From assembly GCA_916610825.1 (NCBI GenBank), contig OU744447.1, positions 29,586,561 through 29,650,560 on the forward strand: a stretch of DNA of 64,000 nucleotides, read 5' to 3'. Of this stretch, positions 11,701-23,700 are shown piece after piece; within the stretch, counting starts at the first letter, position 1, and the number at the start of each line of letters is the position of its first letter. The notes beneath the pieces were generated by a model. The model had not been told where the DNA came from and searched no databases. It worked only from the letters and a program-made list of their open reading frames with translations. A program made the translations under genes and the position numbers. Source of the stretch: Haliclystus octoradiatus. Taxonomy: Eukaryota; Cnidaria; Staurozoa; Stauromedusae; Haliclystidae.

Positions 11701-14700
11701 TTGTATAGTATGTTAACTTCTTAATTACAATTAATTTTTGAATTTTCTCTTACTGTAGTTTAAATTCACCATTTTTATTTTAATCTTTTACCCATGTCAT
11801 TCATAAACTCTATAGCGTCTCTCAATAGACAAGCAAATTTTGCTTACGAGATGACGTCAACCACTGTATATCATATTTCATAAATCAATGTCTTTAGTCT
11901 GTAAATATTTTTTTTTATCATGTGGTTGAAATAAAATTCTATTCTATTCTATTCTATTCTATTAAATTCTCATCACTGATGTCAATTTTCGAGTTTCTTT
12001 GTCAAAAACAAATGCATTAAAAACATTGGACAACTTAGATCACTTCATATTGAACAGAATAGCACGTTGTATTAAGTTAGTATTAATCATTTGAACGTGG
12101 TTATGAATCAACTCATCTTATTTCGTAAATAATAAGTGTCAAATTTGATTGTGAAAAGTTTTGTTATTTACGAATATCGGACTTGCAGAAATGCTGTTTG
12201 TGACGCCGTCTGTAGTTGAACAACGCTGAACAGCAGGAGTTAAAGCGTAATGACGCTCCGCCACTCCCTACAACTTCCTCCCAGCGCAAGCTTTCTGTCC
12301 ATATTACGCAGACCCTACTAATCATAAAAAAAAGATTTGGCTCTGCGCGCAGGCTACCCTACAGAAGGCACCCGTATCATTCCTATATTTCTAGGAGAGG
12401 ACTCTTTTCGCTGTCCGAAATGATGTTATCTGCTCCTTATGATCTCAGCCGCGACACTGCAGATCAATTTCAACACATTTCATGCCACATATGCGTCTTG
12501 ATTTTCAATGCACAACAATGCGCAGCAGCTACTCACAATGCAATTCTCTCTGGGCAGTTCCATCCACCATCCTTAACGCAATTTCAAAATACCACAACGC
12601 AAGCCAGCATATATTAGAGTATAAATTCAAAATCAAACTGATATTTGATGTGATGAATTAGAAATAACGCTGGAGTATTAAATATTACATTAATCAAACA
12701 TTGCTTGACTTACATAGAGTGAAACCTGCGTATAACCACCGTCTATAAGTGATAGTGAAGTTGACCACTATATGCAGGTGATCTTTATATACAGGGTTCT
12801 TTCAATAGAAGACACTGTATTTAGACATTGCTAAGGTGACCACTATATGGAAATGTGGCCACTTTAAAGATGTAGCTGCTTGAACAGCTTTGACTGCTTG
12901 TATAATATATGTATGGGTATATGTACATACAATTAACAACGAGAAAACTAATTATCGTCAGAACACTTACTCGTTCCACAATGTGTGCTGCAAATTTTCT
13001 CAAGCTCCTTGCGTTCTTCATCTAACTCACTTGATCTTTCCTTTAATATATTTTGATATCCTGTAATCTTCATCTTTTGCTGATCCAATGCTCTATTGAT
13101 CCTATCAACCAGGATCGTTATGCTTTCAAGCTGCTGTCGTGCTTTATCCATTGCTTGGATGGCAGCTCGAGTTGCTTGTTCAAGAACGCCGTTGATTGCA
13201 TCGACAATTTTCTGCAAATCTCGTTTAAGAACTGCATGAAACTAAAAGGAAAATAGCTAATGATGACCAGGGCTATAGAAGTCTTATTCTTTCCATCCAT
13301 ATAGTGGATAGCTTTTAAAGTTGAATGACTTTATTACATATCATATCACATGCACGATTAACGCAAATATAACAGTGCCACAAATGTATGATGTACCTTA
13401 AATGACGCTGAAGCAAGATTACCAAATCGAGCTTCAATTAACACTGCAGCCTTTAGCATTCCAAAGATACTTCCACTCATATTCATAACAAAAGCACGGT
13501 CATTAATCTCCAGTTTTGCAGAAGCTTCAATCCCCAGAACATAACAGTAGCCTTCAATTGTTATATCAAATGTTTCAGCATCGATTTCAATATGCAAATA
13601 AGGACCTTCCTCTTGCTGTTCTTTACTCCGACGGAAAACAATCAGACCGTGCCTTATATCCATTGGATCAAATTTTCCAATGACTTTTAATTTAGTTTCT
13701 TCATCATTGATGTTTATGTTTATTGTAATGACGGCGGAATAATTGCAAATGTTTAATGTTCCTTCAATTCTAATACCAGTTTCGATTTGTATCCCATTGA
13801 CAAGTTTTCCTTAGAGAAGAAATTCAGTACGAATAGGTAGTCATGAATTTAGAAATTAAGTCACAATAATAATGTTTCATTCAACCTTTCATCTATGAGT
13901 GAAAAAATCTAAAAATGACATATGCTAATTCTGTTTTGAGTCAACCCCCCCAAAAAATGTTTATGATCATCTGCTGGATCGAGGAATCTTCCAAAAGTTC
14001 TGATTCGATCATGCGAGTATGCATGGGGTAATTGAGCTATAATATTTACATTTTTGGAAAAATAATAAACGAACGAATAGACGACACTAGATATTTAGTA
14101 ATTGGCAAACATATAAAAATCACAATTGGAAAGTGGATGACGTAACATAGAATTGATTTAAAACTCTATGGATATGCTAAAAAAAAAGAGATTGTTTAGT
14201 TTACAAAATGTTGTACATTCGGGAAGTAAAACCCATTATAAATACACAATCTCTGTCTCTGATGTTTTTAAAAAAAAAGAAATAATAAAATTATTGTTTA
14301 CCTTTAGTATGTATATTTTTTCAAAATAAAAATTATACAGTTATACAATTAACTTTTTGATTGAAAATATTAAATAGAAACTTTTATCACCACTGTTGTA
14401 CTATCATGAAATATTATGTGGAATTCTATTTAACTGTTTTGATGACGTAATGCAATACATCGATCGTTATGGACTCTGAATATTTTATAAAATATTACGC
14501 TCATGTGAATCAATCCTGTCTTATTAGAAGTTCAAACAACTTCTGCTCTCAAATAACTTTTTTCTATCTCCTCTGAACAGAAGACGCAGTCCATGCTTCC
14601 GCTGACAGCCTGACACCTCAAAGTTAATAAAACATCAAATTCTAAATGGTCCTCGAAAATAAGACACGAGGAAACGCGAGAAGTAATCTCATTTTTCAGT

Positions 14701-17700
14701 TGTTTGCGAAAAACATAAATTATAGGGTCTTAATTCTCGCCTGCTGTGAAAATTTTACCTTCCTTCCCATTCCCCATTTGCTGAAATTTTACAAGGCCCA
14801 GACGTAGAGTAGTGGGATAGTGGGCCTTATGGAGCTAGGCTATCGTCCAAAGAATATCAATTTTCCTCCGGATTAAGAACATTTCAAATAAAGATATTCT
14901 TGTGTAATATAATGAGAATATATTAGGTCATATTGAAACAAACCATTTGGATTTGATGTGTATGCAACAATCAATCCACGAGGGAACCCAGATTCCTTGG
15001 CTGCCTTTGGTGCGTCTATTTCAAGTCCATACGCGTCAAGAAATGATTGGATCGTTATTTCATTCAAACGTCCGTAAAAATAATTGTTAACACCTGAAGG
15101 GTCAATGCCGACATACATTTCTACGATAAGTTCTTTTCCTGGTTTTCCAAAGTACAACCTTCCACCGAATCCTATAGAAGTGAACCATATTTTCAGTTTT
15201 TTTTTAATGCAATTATAATCTAACCAAAAAACCGGGGTAAGCTATATAGTAGATTGTCGGGGTAGTTGGTTAGTGTTTGTTTTGAAGAGTGTGCGAATTT
15301 AATGGCAGGATTCCCTCTTCCTGACGCCAACCAATAGGGATCTTGCCAGGGATTGAACCAATGGGTTCTGCATCCTTCTTGAAGAATACCATCAGCGAAT
15401 CAGGATTATACATTCGAGGGCCATCAAGAAATCTAGAATGACCCTATGGCGCTTTTAGAACGTCCACACTAGGAGAAATTAATTAATGCAAGAGGCTTCA
15501 AGCTTCTTTTACTTGTTTTGTGCAAAAAATTTCTTGTTTTAAGCAAAAATCATTGTACATGTCCAACTTTCAAGATTCTTTATCTTGCAAGTCCATATCA
15601 CGTGAAAACTGGGCATGGACAATCACATTTTACTATGTTTGCTCAAACCAAGGATTATTTGGACTCAAAACAAGTTTAAACATACTTAAGAAAAACATGT
15701 GAAGCAAACTTAAAACAAACAAAATAGTCTTGCAATAATTAAATTATTTCTGTGGTAATAAAATAAAAAGATATCTTGAAGGAAATAGCTTAGTGCAGTA
15801 GAATCCGGCGATAACGTTTCAGACTTTAACGGTATTCTGTCAATACCAGTACACCAAAATAATTCGATACCGAGTAATTTACCGTATTAAAGGTCAAACT
15901 TTGCTAAACATTTGACCGCTAACAACGGATTCAACCAGTAAAATAGTTTGTCTCCCTAGCATACCGTTATTGCCGGATTCAACTATATTCTACTTTGTAT
16001 GATTTCTTTTATTCCATCCCACATAACTAACATGACTTATGAGCTAGTGATGTATCATCTGACTTCTTTGTCTTTTGGATAAAAATAACAGGCAGCTCAT
16101 TGAAATCATAGAAACGAAATAAAATAAATCCATATATTGTTACTGGTAAATTATTGATTATTGGATTTTGTAATTTCAGTTTCTTATTATAATTGTTGAT
16201 GAAAAAATCAATATTTGTGTCACATTTAAACTCAAGAGATTTGGCAAGACTTTGAGATTGGACAGTTAAGCAATACGTCCAATAGTTTAACTTAACAAAA
16301 CTTACCCAGAGAAGGAAAAGGGGCACCTAATCTATATCCAACTTCTAATTGCAATGCACGTATTGCAAAATTATCCAGCCCAAATGGTTTATCCCAATTG
16401 CCATTCATTGTAAAACTTAACTGTAACGCTCCAGATAGTTCAACTTGTATTCTCCCTGTAAAATGAAAATGTGAAAGGAAAGAAGTATATAGCAACAAAA
16501 CCTCTAGCCCTATACAGACTACAACCTAGGAAAATCCCTGGTCAATAGTAATAAACTCAAAGATCTTTTTTATGTGTTGTCATGATAAATTCAAATTTTA
16601 AATTTTTCGCTCATTCTATTTAACTTTCAAATGTTTTACTTCAAAATAATCGCACTAGAATCATTAGAAAGAAGTCTAAAATTTGATCAGATACTGACAT
16701 TTGAAATATTTAATAATTAATGTAGCTGAATTTCCTGGAAATTATGTTTTTCATAAAATAGAACACAAGACCTACAAGAGGAAATTCTGAGCAAATCTTG
16801 TATAGATAATCATTTATCTTGTATCTAATTTATTTTTTTCGTGTAGCCACAGTCTGTAAAATTTTCCCATTCCAGAGCTAATAGTTTCATCATCACCGTT
16901 AGTGTCTATCAAATTAACGTAGCATAGATCCTCCATGTAAACTAAAATCACTAGGCTACTACATGTAAGTAAAAATTATTTCCTAATTAATTTTTCTGTG
17001 AAAATTGCCTGAAATTATTAAATTTATTTAATTTTACAAAATAATAATAAAAACAAAAATCTCTAGAGTCGAAGTGTATTAATCATATTGAAAGTATAGA
17101 TTTCTGTAAGAGTAATGAATCAATGAAAATGAGACAATATGATCAATCATATCTTCTTTACTACTTTTGAAATTAAAAGAAAAAATAATCTCACCATTGA
17201 ATCTCAATTGAGGCTCATTCATCCTGAGTTCTGCTTCCAAATACATTGTTACAAATGCTCCAGATTTCTTAAATCCCAACTTCAATCCAGTCAAGGCAAT
17301 ATTATCTGACAGCCATATATCAACAACGAATTCTCCCTCCAGTTTGACCTCAGTACCATCAATATGAGCCGTGAACAGGGCACTATAGCTGTTACCAAGT
17401 TTCTCTAATAGAAATTTGCATATCGCACTGTCGCCACATAGTTTCTGATCTTTTGGTGCCTCATACAGAGCTTGTAAAGTCAAACCTTTATCAGAAAATA
17501 AACTTAAATTACCAATTCAGTTGAAGGATGTCAAACAGTCAGCTATAAAAATCCTAAACTAACCTATAAAGGACACATATTATCATTGAATATTTGCTCT
17601 TGAAATGTAAGAAAATCCATTTATGCATCGCAAACAGCAGAAGACTCACACCATTTAATAAGTATAAAATTATGACAACTCTGCTAAACGAGAAATGCTG

Positions 17701-20700
17701 TAAAGCACGTATGTATACTCCGAGCATGTGATTTATAGCTTCCCGAAGGTCTCCTATCAACTTAATCGAGCATACTAACCTAACCTAACTTAACTTAATA
17801 AAATCTGTAAAATGTTTCATAAAGCTATAAATCATTTTGTTGCTTAGAAACGGACAACTGCAAACCTTCTTCAATTTCGAGATTTCCAAGTTCTATAATT
17901 TGCATTCCTTCTGCCACCTCTTCATTTGATGCTTTAGATTTTGAAGATTTCTGTCTATCTAATTTCGATACATTATCTAACAATTTTGAATTGATATTCG
18001 ACGTCGGAGTTACTTTTGAACTTTTTGTAGGAGGTATTGCTGAAGCCGTGGGACTTGCTCCTGTGCGTGCTCCAGTGGTTGATGAAATAATAGAAGCTGT
18101 TGTGGGAGCTGCAGCAGATGATGATCCGGGAACTGTTGTAGGATTTACAGTGGATGGTGATGCTGTTGGATTCATCTTCGAAGCAATTTTTGGAGCAACT
18201 TCAGGCACTTCTTCGGTTTCTTCATTGGGAGTACTTTCTGCTTTTACTCTGGTCGTATTATGATTTGGTTCTAAATCAGCTTTTTCTGTGGCAAATACAA
18301 AAATGAAAAATGAAATAATTAATAATATATACATCGTTGGAACGTGCAATAAAAATCTACATAGTATTGAGCCCGAGCCGAATAAATAATACATTTTCAA
18401 TAAGTCATCAATGTGATTTTATTCAAGCAACGGTATTAGATTACTATCCCGTACATAAACCAACTTTCAATTCACAAACTGAGTTTACAACAATAATTTT
18501 AATAAAAGCGTGACTAATGATTGACGATGATTTTTCAATTTTCACCAAACAACAATCGATACGTGATCGTTTCCCCTGTTTCCCAGTTTCTGAATTTCAT
18601 TATTTTCAGTTTTTGTTTTCTTTCTTTCCTTATTGTTTTATATTTCTTGATTATTCTTAGTTCTATTATCCTTAAATTTTGAAATTATTACAAACTGTAA
18701 ATATCATTCTGTCTCTTATAATCAAGGAACAGAGATCAATGCATGCCTATTATATATGACTCCAATTCATTATTACATATAAACACTATTCGGACTGAAA
18801 CTGAATATCTACACGGTGCTTTGTATAATCTCGCTTAGTAATAAATTAACCCCCTTTTCGTTATAATGTACAATACATTAGTTAGTAATTAGCCTTTTTG
18901 TGACGTCAATGTAATTTGTATTAAACGGCTTAATTCTGTATATTGTAAGTTAGTTGTGCATTAACTAGGTTTTGAGTGTTGAGCCAACTCCTCATTAGAA
19001 AGAAAGCGAAATAATAAGTCACAATTTGCATGGCTGTGTTGTGTTCACTTGTATTGTTCACCCAATGCTTCATCTTCTGGATATACAAACACATACCTCT
19101 ATATTAATAGTATTGCCTGTTTGTAAATAAATTAGTTGTGGTCTGTCTTTGACTTTAAAAGACTTTGTCCCACATTCAAATGACCTCAAAGGGGAAAAGT
19201 TCATTACTTCATCTTCTGCGTTTACAGACACATACCTCTATATTAATAGTATTGTCTGTTTGCAAATAAATTACTTTACTTGTAGTCTGTCCACAACTTT
19301 GACAATTAAAGGTCAGTGCAGTAAAGGTGTTATATTCCAATGTGAACAAAGAGAATAATAGGTTCAGCAGACTATGTCCCATATTCAAATGACCTCAGAG
19401 GGAAAAGTTCATTTGTGCTGTTCACCTAATGCTTGATCTTTTGAGTTTACAAACACACACATATATATATATACATACAATCTGAAAATTCAGCCGGAAT
19501 ATACGTATTTGTTATATCAATGACAATTGAAATAAATACATCTTTCTATCTATTCTAATGGAAGTCAGTATTTCACTTGTGATTTGTGACTGTTGTTTGT
19601 AAATATCTTCCTTTCAGTAGTATTATGTGATACTATTTTATTATGTTATCTGTAAACAAGTGTGAAGTGAGAGTTGTGTAAGAACGCCTTTATTATTTAC
19701 CTTGTAATCATTTTTAATCTCCCACGTAATTATTGTTTCGCAATATTGTAGCATCTTAATTAGAAATATAACCTATGCAAAACAATAATTCTTTAGTCTC
19801 AGTTTCAGTTAGTTTTCACTAAGGGATGAATAGAGAGCTGATTAAAACTCCCGTCTGTATTCTTTGCTTGTTGATCATAATTTACGTTTCCATTATATTG
19901 GTGTCAGATATGGGATTGATAATATCACGTTATCAACGAATTAAATCCTGTATTACACAACACAACTATTTGATCAACAACAGAGAATTTATAACATCTG
20001 CTAAATAACTACAATAAACGGTCGAGCTAGAGATTCAAAAGTAAAACAAGCTTCAAAGATGTGAATCTCAATTAATCAAATGAAAGGTGCAATAAAAACC
20101 ACCTTAACGAAAACCACTACAGTGTCAATGTGGAGAAAGGAGGTGCAAGAAAAATCACATCAAAGAGAAGTACGAGAAGTACAACAATCTCAATATGAAT
20201 GAATGAATGAGTGGTACCGGTGAACAACAACATCAATGGAAGTACAAGAAGATTAATATCTATGAACGGTACAGTATATATAGTTGTGATTGTAATTGCG
20301 AGTTTTAAATTTTATTTTTATTTTAATTGTTTTGGTTGTTTCTGTTCTGTTAATCTCGTGCAGCTAGGGACGCTAGATCGTGGAGCTGGCCAGGAATTCC
20401 CACGAGGGACCCAGTCATATGTTGACAAGGGTGTAGTGCCTGAAAAGGGGGGAGGAACGCAGGTCGAGACGCTGTGCGGGAATGGAAGGAAGAAACAGTC
20501 CATTAACTATTTATTAAAAGGAAGACTCATTTTGTGAGTCTACAACAACATTTTTCCCAATGATTTCTTTATATTTTCGGAATCCTGTAAGATGGTATGA
20601 TGGTAGAACTAAAATATGAAATTTAGTACCTGTGTTTCTAAACTGTTGCCCGCTGCTCTTATATTCTTGTTGTTTCCCTTTCTCTTTCGCATTTCTGAGA

Positions 20701-23700
20701 GTGTTGATTTTTCTCAGCTTTTTATCTTTTGTTTGTTTGCTGTCTTCATCTTTAGGGTTTCGATCTGCATTGCTGTACATCACGACTATAACAAAAAAGT
20801 TTTTGCTGAATTTCTCCTGGAAAGGTATTGAGTAATATGGGTTTCTGTAGGAAGCGCCAATTAAGATCCATACATTTTTGAGTAAAGAGCATAACATGGC
20901 TACTCAAAGAAATTTAACCACATTTAAGCATGAAAATGTAATATCTGAGGATTGATGAAACATTTTATTAAATAAATCACAAATTAATTTGATTGTTTTT
21001 GATGTTTACTAAAGCAAAATGTTTCAAAAGAAAGAGATATTCCTCCATCAGAGCAAGATACTTTCCATTTCCGTGTTGTGGGAAAACAGAATTTCAATTG
21101 CCAAGAGAAAAAGTAACCTCGATTCAAAGACATTTCAAAGTATTTTTAACTGGAATATACAACCTAATTTTCCTAAGATCTAACTAATTCTAGCTACCTA
21201 TCATATTGTTCATGATAGTGTAACGAAATTGATTCCATTAATCTGATTGGTGAGCTATGACACAAAATTACCACCTCAACGCAAAAAAAATAGATTCCAA
21301 AATGCAATAGATTTCGATAAAAAGTACGCAATTTTAACTGATTGATGCCACGAACTAGAATTTCCAATTTGATCTGGATTTTTTAAATACATTAACTTAT
21401 GCGTAAGAAAGGCGCATGTGAAATTTTTTAAAAGTGAGCTTGTACTTTTACAAATCAACTTTGGTGCACAATTTCATTTCATCCCTATAGCTTGTGATTT
21501 TTTGACATCTCGTGATTTTCTCCTTAAGTGCCCGCTTTGACAAGGATTGATTGGATTTATGTTATTCCAGTGATATTATTATCTATTATTGGGCTAATTC
21601 TCACCTACAGTTATGTCAGTCAGCCATCCAGGCAAAGGGTAATCTATACCAAGAATTGATTTAAAGATATGATCGAAACGAATGTTTCTGATGACAATCC
21701 CCAATGCAAATCCACGGCTTTTCTTTGATTTTCCAGTGCCTTGGGTCCAAACAAGACCTTCTACACTAGCTTTATCAATACCTCTAATTATCGGAGAGCC
21801 AGAAAACCTAAAAATGAATTTTACAGTATGTAATATAGTCAAAAGACCTAGCATAACCATCGATATCAGCCTACAGCTATTTCATCTATACGTGGAAGTG
21901 GTTGATTGTCCGCCTAATGATCCATAAAACTTATAACGTCATATAAGAGTATAATTTCCTGCTTTTGGATGGGGTTTTAAGATAAAATCAATTTGACCTT
22001 GAAATTGAAAAATTGCGATGTAGTCGACGTAATTCTTGACTAATAAGATTAACTATCAGATTGATGATGTTATAAATAAGATTTCAAAATTTATCAAGAT
22101 ATTCCTATATATAACATTGGTTGATATAAGATACTCTGACCAATGCTATGCTTGATATAAACACAGCGTGCATTAAACAATTTTATCCGGGGATCATACA
22201 TGAGAATTAAATTTCTACACATTCAAAGATTGATGCTATGATATATATATATATTCAAAAACAGATATATTCTTTTTCACTTAGCTGCATGATTTTCGTG
22301 ACAATATATATGTTAAGTTTTTGCCAAGACGATCAGTATTAAATGATTCTGGAACTTAAATTGGATGACTTTTAGTAAATTCTAAGTTACTATTCCATAA
22401 TTACCATTCAAATATAAATGTTGAGCATACCTGAACTCGGTACTGTTTCCCATGTTAATTTCCATTCGGAGGTTAGCAATCTCTAACTGTAGCAAGTCCA
22501 TCATTATTCCAGACGGACTCCCTTCTATATGAAGAATTTCCTTCAACTTTTTCGTAGTAAGCTTTTGGAAGATTGCTCTACAGACATACCCACTCGGTGA
22601 TTTGATCATATACAAAGATGCTTCAATTGAGCTGATGTTTACCTTTGTTGATATTGCAAATGTCCATTCACCACCAGCAGTATTTTCCACTCTGACTTCA
22701 ATACCTTTAAACTGTAAAACATCTTTGATCATTACAAGTTCTCCTGGGAATATCACATGTCCAACAAAGCTTTCATTTCGTGTTCCTGGCTTTCCAGGAT
22801 TGAATGTAAACTCTTTCACGTCAAAAGATTCGTATTCACCAAATATGGCGCTCGGGAGTTCAGCTTTAATCTCAGGATCGAGGCATTTAAGTAAAGTAGT
22901 TGCTTTCACCTTTAAATGCTTAGGATAGTATTGTCTCAAGCCGGTAGGTAGAAGCTGAAATCCAACGGTAACTTCGTCCTGCGTCAAAGCTGAAATTTCT
23001 TCTTCATCCGCACCACAGTTTGTCATTGCTGTTTCAACTTCAAGTATTATTTTCAAATTGATTCCTGCTGGTATTTCATGAACGTCACCTTCTTTATTAA
23101 ACTTTTGAAATGTTTCTCCAAAATTTGCTTCATTAAGTAGTGGAATAAATCCATCAGAAATCATTATCACATATGGTTTATTTAAATGTCTGAATAATTT
23201 CACATTTGGGATTTCGTATGTTAAGAATCCATTGAGTACATCTGTTGGACTTTTGACGGTCTCATCATCTCGTTCTTTCATCAAAGCAACAAATGCAGCT
23301 TTAGGGGTAGGCATTCCTTCTCCATGGCTGATGATAAAGAAAACCTCTGCATTCTCAATGAATGCTGCATTGCTAGTTACATTATCGCACACTGCAATTT
23401 GAAACCCTACACCTTTTGTCCACGATCCGAGTATTTTGGGGCTAGTTTTGAATTGGAGCTTTTCAAGTTTGGCCGTACTAAAGCTTAACGCAGAGCTAGC
23501 CATATCCTTGATACGAACTGAGAATGGGAATGAAAAATCCTCCGGTGTAATCTCTTTTGTTTCAATATCTATATCAAACGTTTCCGTGTGTTGTCCTTTG
23601 GTTAGTACAGTGTTGTACGATTGCCCTTTGATTCTATACTTCCCTTCAAATTCAATTGTCATACTTTTGAGGTGGATATCACCTTCCAAAGGAACCATGA

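Larger units (their letters stand above)
2785..12970 (-). other. Long interval between exons 8 and 9 filled with transposons
   Basis: About 10 kb without a recognised host exon. It holds a diverged dispersed repeat (about 4341-4460), a fold-back element (4962-5150), an inverted dispersed repeat pair (5552-5690 and 12240-12365), a LINE fragment split by a BEL/Pao element (6240-11963) and a 180-bp MITE (12717-12896). At least one small host exon (phase 1 in, phase 0 out) should be hidden here if exons 8 and 9 belong together. Confidence 0.6.
18401..21604. other. Intronic interval with repeats, no gene recognised
   Basis: Holds a degenerate triplication (19,030-19,480), a primer-binding-site-like motif of an LTR retrotransposon (19,899-19,916) and a GC-richer patch (20,360-20,520). 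A minus-strand open frame at 20,514-20,897 is Lys-rich and shows no family features, so I do not call it. Confidence 0.4.

Noticed and set aside
12216-12617. Plus-strand ORF of 133 codons
   Set aside because: It crosses a dispersed repeat copy, has a non-ATG start in the unextended frame and shows no recognisable domain.
17770-17800. Interstitial telomere-like (CCTAA)n
   Set aside because: Only about two CCTAA units mixed with CTTAA; too short to mean anything.
20211-20537. Plus-strand ORF of 108 codons across the GC-richer patch
   Set aside because: Mixed composition and no family features; the patch looks like repeat debris.
20514-20897. Minus-strand Lys-rich ORF of 127 codons
   Set aside because: No signal, domain or convincing splice context; an AT-rich chance frame is likely, though transcription could change this.
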